From Paraburkholderia sp. UYCP14C (GTDB lineage Bacteria; Pseudomonadota; Gammaproteobacteria; Burkholderiales; Burkholderiaceae), in assembly GCF_004197395.1 (NCBI RefSeq), contig NZ_SELS01000062.1:1-45059 (forward strand): 45,059 bases of DNA, read 5' to 3'. Positions 9,241 to 18,584 of this stretch are shown here, piece by piece. Under the pieces are notes generated by a model, which was not told the DNA's origin, searched no databases, and saw nothing but the letters and a program-made list of their open reading frames with translations. Every line of letters begins with the position of its first letter. Positions within the stretch are counted from its first letter, which is position 1. The position numbers were made by a program, and so were the translations under genes.

Positions 9241-9693
9241 ATTCTAGGACGCGCCTACGCCCTGAACAATCGGCGCATCGACGATCGCTCAGTGACGTGC
9301 GTGTTCGACGATCATGTCGACGGCTTTTTCAGCGTCCCACACCTGCAATCCCTTAGTTTTCCTCACACGAAAGCGGCTGTCGAGCACGGCAATCGGATCG
9401 ACGTACGCTCCGATCCGGTTCTGGTCCGCTGGGTTGCCGGCAACCATGGCTTGCACGCGCATCGTTTGACAACGCAAAGCGTTTGAGCAACCTCTGCGTG
9501 ATCTGCCTGCCATTGAAACGGCTCCGCTTGGGGGGAGACGGTCCCCACGGATTGCGGGTTTTGCTCGACGACGGTTCGGTCGATATTGAAGCTCATCGAG
9601 AGACGGCCGTGCCTCGACCAAATGTACCGTTCGACACCCTCAACGACACGAATGGACGACCCATACAGCGCGGCCAGCAAAGAGGTACTTGAG
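9241..9693. other. Gene-poor stretch with a gene remnant
   Basis: There is no intact gene between the kinase and the exported hypothetical at 9694. The minus strand near 9289-9417 carries what looks like a GMC-oxidoreductase C-terminal remnant (separate entry). The rest contains only short, compositionally unconvincing open frames. An AGAGG ribosome site at 9681-9685 belongs to the gene at 9694. Confidence 0.5.
9289..9417 (-). pseudogene. Remnant of a GMC-family oxidoreductase C-terminus
   Basis: On the minus strand a short frame ending in TGA at 9289-9291 reads RIGAYVDPIAVLDSRFRVR, then KTKGLQVWDA, then EKAVDMIVEHARH. This follows the C-terminal signature of GMC flavoenzymes (choline or alcohol dehydrogenase-like), in which a 'DPxAVVDxxLRVxGxxGLRVxDA' block is followed by an Asn-containing catalytic loop and then 'EKxADMI'. 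The catalytic loop between WDA and EKA is missing and there is no upstream FAD domain, so this is a decayed fragment. The family assignment is by eye from pattern recall. Confidence 0.45.
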
Positions 9694-10149
9694 ATGAAAA
9701 GCCCTCGTATTAAACGCACGGTGTTCGCCTTCGCAGCACTCATGATGCTCGAAGCGACATGCAGTTTAGGTTTGGCTGCTACGCCTGTGGAGCTTGTCGC
9801 CGCGACCGGTCCGGATGCATCGGTGACGGCGGCGGATATGGGCTCCCATGGCGCCCAGCCAGCGGACTCCGGCAAAGATCCGCTGACGCTCACGCTGCAA
9901 ACACCGTCAGGCGGAACCTCGCGGCTCACTTACGTCAATGAAGACGGTTGGCGGCTTGAAGACCACGGTGTGCCATTGAAACCGGACGAAGCGCGAATCA
10001 CTCCCGCGTCGACGGAGCGACAACAGGAGGCAGCAAGATCGGAGCGGCCCATGACCGTTCTCATCGACGGCCCCACGGGCTTCACGTATGTTTGGGTGGT
10101 CGATCAGGGATGGAAGTTCGTCGGCCGATTGTCCGACCGGAACCGTTGA
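9694..10149 (+). CDS. Exported hypothetical protein with two GW-type repeats
   Basis: A 151-residue protein of unknown function. The N-terminus is a clear signal peptide (RIKRTVFAFAALMMLEA... with likely cleavage after LGLAA-type residues near 29), so the mature protein should be periplasmic or secreted. Two related motifs are visible: TSRLTYVNEDGWRLE (about 75-89) and TGFTYVWVVDQGWKFV (about 128-143). Each pairs a TYV strand with a Gly-Trp a few residues later, suggesting a duplicated beta unit. The ATG at 9694 has AGAGG eight bases upstream. It sits in a patch with remnants on both sides. I do not recognise a named family. Confidence 0.7.
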   Translation: MKSPRIKRTVFAFAALMMLEATCSLGLAATPVELVAATGPDASVTAADMGSHGAQPADSGKDPLTLTLQTPSGGTSRLTYVNEDGWRLEDHGVPLKPDEARITPASTERQQEAARSERPMTVLIDGPTGFTYVWVVDQGWKFVGRLSDRNR

Positions 10150-10621
10150 TCGATGATGCAGACATCAATCTATCGATCACACCGTCGGGCTGATGAGAAC
10201 CAACGAGTGCATCGGCCAGATTCGATGGCACGCGCAGGTCACGGTACCAGGTGCCACTGTGTTCGCGCAGTTGCTCACAATATAGGGGCGGCCGTTGCAT
10301 GAGTATGCGAATGGGACCTGTAAAAACCGACCTTCCTTTTCCGACTGTTTTGGCGGACGAACCTCTTACGACTTCCGCCGGTGAAAATCCATTATTTTGC
10401 GGAAAACGATAGATCGTGATCGACAGCCGCATGATCTGTTTGGCATAGACGAGAAACGAATTGTTCAGGGCGGACTAAATAGACCCTTGATTCCGAAACG
10501 GGTCCCTCCAATTACCCCACCACTGCCTGGTCATAGCTGGCCCTAAAGCTTTTCGAATGGTCGCCGTAATACAGAGGAGCATAAGTCAATTCGACTTGAC
10601 TCAAATACGTGCGAGGACCAA
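10150..10621. other. 472-bp intergenic stretch without a supported gene
   Basis: The GC content is visibly lower than in neighbouring backbone. A 116-codon open frame on the minus strand (10082-10432) overlaps the previous gene, has no family resemblance and no ribosome site, and is not called. The segment just before 10621 carries the GAGGA ribosome site of the lipoprotein gene. No terminator or known regulatory motif was recognised. Confidence 0.4.
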
Positions 10622-11185
10622 TTGAAAAACTTGAGAATGACCGCCATTGCAGGTTGCATCGGATTAGCCGCTGTGACTTTGCTCTCCGGCTGCCAAACCA
10701 CCAATGCATCGATTCCCTATGAGGTTTCGACGGAGAATGTTGTAGCAATCCAATCCGGGTTGCAAACCAAAAAGGTCAGTGTGAGTAACATCACACTGGC
10801 CGACGGCGTCAGCGAGCATCTGATGTGCCGCATGAATGGCGACGTGATTGTCTCCCCCGGGAAAACACTGTCGCAATACGTTAAGGACGCTTTCCAGAAG
10901 GAGTTGTTCACGGCCCAGGCCTATGATGTGCATGGTGCCAAAATCGAAGGCCGTATTGAAGAACTGAGCTTCAGCTCCGTTACTCCGGCCAGCTGGACGA
11001 TTACTATGCGCGTGCACTCTTCGGCATCTAAGGGGTACTCCGTTTCGATCAAGTACCCTTTCGAGACTAGCTGGATCGCGATGGAGGCTTGCAAGAATAC
11101 GGCGAATGCATTCGCGCCTGCCGTTCAGGCTCTCCTCAAGGAAGTCGTCACTAATCCCCAATTCCCGACACTGGCTGGTAGTTGA
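10622..11185 (+). CDS. Putative outer-membrane or periplasmic lipoprotein, unknown function
   Basis: A 187-residue predicted lipoprotein. The positively charged start (KNLR) and hydrophobic stretch lead into the lipobox TLLSGC, so Cys24 would be lipidated. The mature part contains SIPYEVSTENVVAIQ early on and ends with a helical segment (FAPAVQALLKEVVTNP). I do not assign a family. The start is a TTG at 10622 with GAGGA at 10613-10617. The in-frame ATG at 10637 would remove the charged residues of the signal peptide, so TTG is preferred. Base composition is less GC-rich than the backbone, consistent with a more recently acquired or fast-evolving gene. Confidence 0.72.
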   Translation: MKNLRMTAIAGCIGLAAVTLLSGCQTTNASIPYEVSTENVVAIQSGLQTKKVSVSNITLADGVSEHLMCRMNGDVIVSPGKTLSQYVKDAFQKELFTAQAYDVHGAKIEGRIEELSFSSVTPASWTITMRVHSSASKGYSVSIKYPFETSWIAMEACKNTANAFAPAVQALLKEVVTNPQFPTLAGS

Positions 11186-11582
11186 TTTAATGCGCACTGG
11201 AGCCAGGTGGTATATGGCTCCAGTCGGCGTTGGAATGGCTCATTGAAGCCTTCGATAGTTATCCGTTGGTTCGCGGGATTCTGATGTCTCGGGCGATCAG
11301 ACGCCCCTCAATTGCTGGGCTGCAGAATCGCTAATTCAATTGCGGACAATTGGATCTTCACATCGTTATCTTCGTTCTTGAAATCGCTGGGTGCAAAGCG
11401 TTTCCCGTTATGCGCGTTGACCCGACATGCGAAGTGGAACGAGAGCCGGGAAAAGTACCAGGAAGTAAATCAGCGCGGCCCGCTCATGCGGTGTAAATGA
11501 GCCGGCAAAGCCAGTCACCAAGGAAGCAAGGCCGAGCAATGGACCACCGACGAAGATGGACCAATTGATCGGACATAAAAAC
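11186..11582. other. Intergenic stretch between lipoprotein gene and tRNA-Ser
   Basis: No intact gene. The minus strand from about 11576 to 11308 holds a frameshifted membrane-protein remnant (separate entry). A 62-codon frame on the plus strand within it is an opposite-strand by-product and is not called. No repeat matching the 3' end of tRNA-Ser was seen here by eye. Confidence 0.45.
11308..11576 (-). pseudogene. Frameshifted remnant of a small membrane protein
   Basis: Reading the minus strand, one frame gives WSIFVGGPLLGLASLVTGF then AGSFTPHERAALIYFLVLFP, which is a typical two-helix membrane segment. After a one-base frame change near 11436-11443 the next frame continues HFACRVNAHNGKRFAPSDF and KNEDNDVKIQ before a TGA at 11308-11310. 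A further frame change near 11565 would join the plausible start MSDQ (ATG at 11576) to this body. The combined order (membrane pair, then a polar tail with K-x-FAPSDFKNED) matches a family of small hypothetical membrane proteins that I know only by pattern. Two frame changes and no ribosome site mark it as a pseudogene. Confidence 0.45.
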
Positions 11583-11617
11583 AAAAACCCCGTAAGCCTT
11601 TGAACTTACGGGGTTTT
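11583..11617 (-). terminator. Intrinsic terminator of tRNA-Ser
   Basis: A perfect 9-bp stem (CCCCGTAAG at 11588-11596 with CTTACGGGG at 11605-11613) and an 8-base loop. An A-run on the left gives a U-run for minus-strand transcripts. It lies directly downstream of the minus-strand tRNA gene. A shorter T-run on the right could also serve plus-strand transcripts. Confidence 0.85.
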
Positions 11618-11629
11618 GGCACTCTTTTC

Positions 11630-11720
11630 TGGCGGAGAGAGGGGGATTCGAACCCCCGATAGGCTACTAACCTATACACGCTTTCCAGGCGTGCGACTTA
11701 AACCGCTCATCCATCTCTCC
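11630..11720 (-). tRNA. tRNA-Ser (anticodon GGA)
   Basis: The minus strand folds into a complete class II tRNA. The acceptor stem is GGAGAGA/TCTCTCC with discriminator G and an encoded CCA (11630-11632). The anticodon loop CTGGAAA gives anticodon GGA (11694-11696). There is a long variable arm, and a T-arm with GGGGGTTCGAATCCCCC. It reads UCC and UCU serine codons. tRNA-Ser genes are frequent integration sites, which is relevant to the remnant-rich patch next to it. Confidence 0.97.
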
Positions 11721-11789
11721 GGCGGGAGTCGAATTATAGCAAACTTCGCGCCGTGCGCCACACCCCCGCCAAAGCGGCGCGCAAACCGC

Positions 11790-13808
11790 CTACGGATGCC
11801 GGATATAGTCGACCAGCGCGATCGTATACGCGTCCGCCTTGCGATCGATCAAACTCACCCCGATCGCCACCAGAAACCCCGCCGGCACGCCGAACACGCC
11901 CGAGCTGATCGGCTCGATGCCGAACCAGCGTGCGCCCGTGAAACCCGTCATCTGCGTGAAGAACGGATACGTCGACACGATGTAGTAGATGCACACGACG
12001 AGCCCCGCGATCATCCCCGCCACCGCGCCGAGCCGCGTCGTGCGTTTCCAGAACACGCCGAGCACGAGCGCCGGAAACAGACTCGACGCCGCCAGCGAAA
12101 ACGCCGCCCCGACCAGAAACAGAATATTTCCCGTGTTCAGCGACGCCACGTACGACGCGAACAGCGCGACACCCAGCAGCAGAATCTTCGAGATGGTCAC
12201 GCGCCGCTGGCTCGACGCGTTCGGATCGACCATGTGGTAGTACACGTCGTGCGACAACGCATTGGCGATCGTCAGCAGCAGACCATCCGCGGTCGATAGC
12301 GCCGCCGCCAGCGCCCCCGCCGCGATCAAGCCCGACATCACGTACGGCAGCCCCGCGATCTCGGGCGCCGCGAGCACGACCATGTCAGGCTGCATCTGGA
12401 TCTCGCTCCAGCGCACGATGCCGTCGCCGTTCGTATCGGCGAGGCTGATCAGGCTCGGTTCGACCTTGCGCCATTGCATCAGCCACTGCGGCAGATCGGC
12501 AAAATGATGGCCGACCAGATTCGTCAGCATCTCGTACTTGATCAGCACCGCGAGCACCGGCACGGTCAGATAGAACAGCGCAACGAAAAAGAGCGTCCAG
12601 CCGACCGAGCGCCGCGCCGACGCCACCGAGGTCGTCGTGTTGTAGCGCGTCAGGATATGCGGCAGGCTCGCCGTGCCTAGCGACAGACACAGCAGCAGCG
12701 ACAGAAAGTTACGCGCATGCGTGCTCCGGTCTTCATCGCCGACGGCAGGAAACGGCTCGTGCATCGGCACCGGCGAAGTCGCGCGCATCAGCATGTCGTC
12801 GCGCTGCTGGCTCCAGACGATCTGCGCGGCGGCGGCATCGCGCGGAAACTGTTCGAGCGCGCGCTCGCGCTCCTTGATCTCGCGCAACGGACCGTTATGG
12901 CGGCGCAGATCGCCGACCTCCTGGGTGAGCCGGTGCTTCTCGTCGATGAACGATTGCGGCAGCGTATCGAGCCGCAGTTGCATCAGCTCGGCGCGGCGTC
13001 GATAGTCGTCGCGCACGCGCTCCTCGAGCGGCGCGTCGCGCACCTGTTTCTCGAGCCCCTCCATGCGCTCCATCAAACGTCCGTAGCTGAACTGCGGCAC
13101 CCAGCCGAGGCCGTCCTTGTGCGCGATCATCGACACCGGTATCAGCATCGCGAGGATCAGGATGATGTACTGCGCGACTTGGGTCCACGTGACGGCACGC
13201 ATGCCACCGAGAAACGAGCACACCAGAATGCCCGCCAGCCCGCAGAAAATGCCGACCGCGAAATCGACGCCGATGAAACGCGTCGCGATCAGCCCGACGC
13301 CCTGGATCTGCGCGACCAGATAGACGAACGAGCACAGGATCGCGGAGAGCGCCGCGAGCCCACGCACCGCATTGCTCGAATAGCGCGTGCCGAGAAAGTC
13401 GGGAATCGTGTAGCGCGCGAGCTTGCGCACATACGGCGCGAGCAGGAACGCGACGAGGCAGTAGCCGCCGGTCCAGCCCATCAGGTATGCGAGGCCGTCG
13501 TAGCCGGTCGCGTAGATCGAGCCCGCGAGACCGATGAACGACGCGGCCGACAGCCAGTCGGCCGCGGTCGCCATGCCGTTGAACGCCGACGGCACGCGCC
13601 GCCCTGCCACGTAGTATTCGACCAGATCGGACGTGCGCGACAGCACACCGATCACCGCATACACCGCGATCGGCACGAACAGGAATACATAACCGATCCA
13701 CACACCGGGACCGGTGCTGCGCTCGATGCGCCACATCACGTAGATGAACAGCAGAAAGCCGAGCGTATAGAGCGCGTACGAGCGGATCAGCCGATGCGTG
13801 AGCTTCAT
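11790..13808 (-). CDS. Sodium:solute symporter, ActP-like (VC_2705-type acetate permease family)
   Basis: A 672-residue member of the solute:sodium symporter family with about 13 membrane helices, including the family stretches GLAGSIYATGYDGLAYLMGW and YVMSGLIAAGALAAALSTADG. Two features set it apart from E. coli ActP. One is a roughly 100-residue charged, probably coiled-coil loop (about 244-345). The other is an EF-hand-like loop DTNGDGIVRWSE (residues 458-469) just before a helix. The start is the ATG at 13808, four bases after the stop of the DUF4212 gene and preceded by GAGGA. Context with DUF4212 and acs points to acetate or another short monocarboxylate as substrate. Substrate specificity is inferred, not visible. 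Confidence 0.88.
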   Translation of the reverse strand: MKLTHRLIRSYALYTLGFLLFIYVMWRIERSTGPGVWIGYVFLFVPIAVYAVIGVLSRTSDLVEYYVAGRRVPSAFNGMATAADWLSAASFIGLAGSIYATGYDGLAYLMGWTGGYCLVAFLLAPYVRKLARYTIPDFLGTRYSSNAVRGLAALSAILCSFVYLVAQIQGVGLIATRFIGVDFAVGIFCGLAGILVCSFLGGMRAVTWTQVAQYIILILAMLIPVSMIAHKDGLGWVPQFSYGRLMERMEGLEKQVRDAPLEERVRDDYRRRAELMQLRLDTLPQSFIDEKHRLTQEVGDLRRHNGPLREIKERERALEQFPRDAAAAQIVWSQQRDDMLMRATSPVPMHEPFPAVGDEDRSTHARNFLSLLLCLSLGTASLPHILTRYNTTTSVASARRSVGWTLFFVALFYLTVPVLAVLIKYEMLTNLVGHHFADLPQWLMQWRKVEPSLISLADTNGDGIVRWSEIQMQPDMVVLAAPEIAGLPYVMSGLIAAGALAAALSTADGLLLTIANALSHDVYYHMVDPNASSQRRVTISKILLLGVALFASYVASLNTGNILFLVGAAFSLAASSLFPALVLGVFWKRTTRLGAVAGMIAGLVVCIYYIVSTYPFFTQMTGFTGARWFGIEPISSGVFGVPAGFLVAIGVSLIDRKADAYTIALVDYIRHP

Positions 13809-13812
13809 CGGC

Positions 13813-14241
13813 TCAGCGTCCTCGCGTGGCCGGCGCGTCTGTGCCGATCTTGACGTCGTCGTTCGCGCCGCTGGTGGAAGCCGCGGCGGGGCCGCTTGCG
13901 GCATCGCGCTGCGAATCCGCTTCGAACGCGCGCTGCAACTGACGATCGGCGCGCTGCATCAGCACGATATAGACGACGATCAACGCAAGGTAGATCAGGA
14001 TCGCGCCTTGCGCGCCAAAGTAGAACGGCAGACTGAAACCGCCGACGCGCACCTGCGCGAGCACGGGCGCCAGCAACGGCAAGACGAAGGAGACGAAGAA
14101 GCCAAGCGTCATCAGCGCCGCGATCAGCACGAGGTTGAAACGCCAGTACCTGCGATGCGCGAGCGCCATCGCCGCCGAGACCGGTGGCGGTTCGGGCGCG
14201 GGGTTCAACGTGGCATGAGAGGATAGGTGCGGCGCGGCCAT
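13813..14241 (-). CDS. DUF4212 small membrane subunit associated with the symporter
   Basis: A 142-residue protein whose core HRRYWRFNLVLIAALMTLGF followed by a second helix (FYFGAQGAILIYLALIVVYI) is the DUF4212 signature, a family almost always encoded just before an ActP-like symporter. Family members are usually 80-110 residues. This one has Pro/Ala-rich extensions at both ends, so the true start could be the ATG at residue 25 (MALAHRRYW). The ATG at 14241 is used here and an upstream TTG at 14256 is possible. Its stop is four bases before the symporter start, so the two are translationally coupled. It probably supports assembly or activity of the symporter. Confidence 0.82.
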   Translation of the reverse strand: MAAPHLSSHATLNPAPEPPPVSAAMALAHRRYWRFNLVLIAALMTLGFFVSFVLPLLAPVLAQVRVGGFSLPFYFGAQGAILIYLALIVVYIVLMQRADRQLQRAFEADSQRDAASGPAAASTSGANDDVKIGTDAPATRGR

Positions 14242-14398
14242 GCGCCTATGTATCAAAAAGGCATCGGCGAGGCAATTGGGATTGTCCGCGCAACGTCGTG
14301 ATGCAAGGCGTCCGCTCGAACGACGGGTCTGCGCAAGACGCCGGCAAGCGTGTCGATCGACACACCGCCGCCGTCCGTGCAGACCCGCTTACAACGCT

Positions 14399-16381
<1,983 letters not shown>

Positions 16382-16854
16382 CGACAACCCCTTGGTGAAG
16401 ATGAAAAACGTAAAACCTGTACCGGCGCGCGTCGCGCGCGGGCCTTATCCTGTTCGAGCCGCCGCGAGCGGCGCTGTCTCCCACCTCGCGATGCCGTCAA
16501 ACGCGTGTGCGTGCGGCATCGCAACATCCGTGCATGCGGGCGCCCTGCTCGATCTCATCCCGCGCTAAGGCTTAACCATAAGCGCCGCAACTTACCGGCC
16601 ACTTACGCGCATCGTGTTGATCTGCAAGCGAAAACCCTTAGAGCGCGCGAGCCATCGACGCGCTTGCGCGTTGATCAGACGAGACGCACGCGGAAAAGAT
16701 CGCCCGTGCTATCGAACGTCCTACGTTCACTCGCAGCACATCGCATACCGCCGATGCCGGCTCGACGCACCGCTCGTGCGCCAGCTTTCACACCCTTACG
16801 CTCTGTCGCACGGCCTCTTACAATGCTAACTGAACTAGCCGTCCGGATTCCAGC
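16382..16854. other. 473-bp divergent regulatory region between acs and the DMT transporter
   Basis: No gene is supported. A perfect 9-bp inverted repeat with a 17-base spacer (GCGATGCCG at 16488-16496, CGGCATCGC at 16514-16522) lies 107-141 bases ahead of the acs start. A TACAAT -10-like element at 16819-16824, with a weak CTTACG at 16795-16800, could drive the rightward transporter gene. No sigma-54 or CRP consensus could be defended by eye. Confidence 0.45.
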
Positions 16855-17757
16855 TTGAATCGCTACGCCCTGCTTCTCATTACCTCGATGCTGCTGGTCG
16901 GCAGCAACGTCGGAATCGGTAAATCGATCGTCGCCTTCGTCCCCGTCCCGCTGTTCGCGCTGCTGCGATTCGTGATCGCGATGGCCGTGCTATGGCCGCT
17001 CTTGCGCGTTGCCAAACTGCGCCGCGTCAAACGCGATGAATGGATCAACCTGTTTTTGCAGGCGCTATTCGGCACCTTCGGCTTCACATTGCTGATGCTC
17101 AACGGCGTCGCACGCACGAGCGCGGTCGCGGCCGGCGTGATCACGAGCACGATCCCGGCGGTCGTCGCGCTGCTGTCGTGGCTGATCCTGAAGGAGCGGC
17201 CCGATGGCCGCGCGCTCGCGTCGATCGTGCTGGCGATCGTCGGCGTCGTCGTCATCAATGTCGCACACGCCGAAGCGGGCGCGGATGCGACGGCCGGCAC
17301 CGGCTCGCTCGCGGGCAACCTGATGGTGCTCGGCGCCGTATGCTGCGAATCGATCTATGTGATCCTGTCGCGCCGTCTCACGCAAACGCTCGCGCCGATC
17401 GACATCTGCGCGTACACGCATCTGTTCGGCCTGCTGCTGATGCTGCCGCTCGGCGCCGGCGCGCTCGCGCATTTCGACTATCGCGCGGTGCCGTCGAGCA
17501 TCTGGATGCTGGTGCTGTGGTACGGGCTGTCGGCCAGCATCTTCTCGTTCTGGCTGTGGATGAAAGGCATCCGTCACGTACCGGGCAGTCTCGCCGGCGT
17601 GTTCAGCGCGGTGCTGCCGGTCGCCGCGGCGCTTTACGGCATGGTGTTCCTCGGCGAGCGGCCCACGCTCGCGCACGGCGTCGCGCTCGCCTGCGTAATC
17701 GCCGGTATCGGCCTCGCGAGCCTGAAGGCGCGCAACGTGCCGCCGGTCGCATCGTAA
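16855..17757 (+). CDS. DMT-superfamily (EamA) transporter
   Basis: A 300-residue inner-membrane protein with ten hydrophobic helices arranged as two EamA repeats (about 4-138 and 158-290). The typical first-repeat end (VITSTIPAVVALLSWLILKERP) and second-repeat end (SAVLPVAAALYGMVFLGERP) are both present. Such proteins usually export amino acids or other metabolites; the substrate is unknown. The start is a TTG at 16855 giving NRYALLLITSML. The next in-frame ATG would cut into helix 1, so TTG is preferred despite a weak ribosome site. Confidence 0.88.
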   Translation: MNRYALLLITSMLLVGSNVGIGKSIVAFVPVPLFALLRFVIAMAVLWPLLRVAKLRRVKRDEWINLFLQALFGTFGFTLLMLNGVARTSAVAAGVITSTIPAVVALLSWLILKERPDGRALASIVLAIVGVVVINVAHAEAGADATAGTGSLAGNLMVLGAVCCESIYVILSRRLTQTLAPIDICAYTHLFGLLLMLPLGAGALAHFDYRAVPSSIWMLVLWYGLSASIFSFWLWMKGIRHVPGSLAGVFSAVLPVAAALYGMVFLGERPTLAHGVALACVIAGIGLASLKARNVPPVAS

Positions 17758-17921
17758 GTCCGGCGCGGCGGCGGCCTGCCTGCCGCAAAGCAGCAGATTC
17801 GGGCGACGCTGTACAATAGCGCGCCTGACGCGAGTCTCGCGACCCTTCGATGGCCGCACCCCGCACCAGCGTGGGCGTCTGGCCCCGTGTTCCGTCACCG
17901 CGCTTCATCTGACCGTTGCCT

Positions 17922-18533
17922 ATGTCCGCTCCGCGACCCGCCTCCGCCCCTTCGCGCCGCCCGATGCGCGCGCTACCCCATCTCATTTTCATGAGCCGTT
18001 GGCTGCAGGTGCCGCTGTATCTCGGGCTGATCGTCGCGCAGGCGGTCTACGTCGTGCTGTTCCTGAAGGAAGTCTGGCATCTGGTCACGGACTCAATGCG
18101 GCTCGACGAAACCAGCATCATGCTCGTCGTGCTAGGCCTGATCGACGTGGTGATGATCTCGAACCTGCTGATCATGGTGATCATCGGCGGGTATGAAACG
18201 TTCGTGTCGCGCCTCGGCCTCGACGGACATCCGGACGAGCCGGAATGGCTCGATCACGTGAACGCCGGCGTGCTGAAAGTGAAGCTGTCGATGGCGCTGA
18301 TCAGCATCTCGTCGATCCATCTGCTGAAGACCTTCATCAGCCCCGACCAGAACACGACGCACACGATCATGTGGCAGGTAATCATCCACGTCGCGTTCCT
18401 CGTGTCGGCGCTCGTGATGGCGGCGGTCGACCGCCTCACCACGCACACGCACCCCAAACATTTCGAAGAGCCCGCGGCGCTGCACGCCGTGGGCGGCATC
18501 AAGGTTTCCACTCCCATGAAGGCGCAAGACTGA
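17922..18533 (+). CDS. UPF0114 family membrane protein (YqhA-like)
   Basis: A 203-residue protein. After a Pro/Ser/Arg-rich N-terminus come four hydrophobic segments and the family pattern with SRWLQVPLYLGLIVAQAVYV near the start, IGGYETFVSRL in the middle and SISSIHLLKTF before helix 3. The UPF0114 core is about 165 residues and the extra length is the N-terminal extension, so a later start (MSRWLQ, residue 25) is possible. A TACAAT element at 17812-17817 is a plausible -10. The function of the family is not established. Fumarase follows 51 bases downstream on the same strand. Confidence 0.85.
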   Translation: MSAPRPASAPSRRPMRALPHLIFMSRWLQVPLYLGLIVAQAVYVVLFLKEVWHLVTDSMRLDETSIMLVVLGLIDVVMISNLLIMVIIGGYETFVSRLGLDGHPDEPEWLDHVNAGVLKVKLSMALISISSIHLLKTFISPDQNTTHTIMWQVIIHVAFLVSALVMAAVDRLTTHTHPKHFEEPAALHAVGGIKVSTPMKAQD

Positions 18534-18584
18534 CCGCACCGCGCTGCGATCCGACAACAAGCGCCACTCCCCACTGAGCTAGCC

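Noticed and set aside
10082-10432. 116-codon minus-strand frame next to the exported hypothetical
   Set aside because: Overlaps the called gene, has no ribosome site and no family pattern.
11312-11500. 62-codon plus-strand frame
   Set aside because: Opposite the frameshifted remnant and lacking support.
11620-11740. Attachment-site repeat at tRNA-Ser
   Set aside because: The tRNA 3' end sequence was not seen repeated in the window, and no integrase is present, so no att site is claimed.
12717-13853. 378-codon open frame on the plus strand
   Set aside because: Antisense to the symporter, rich in Arg/His/Glu, no domain.
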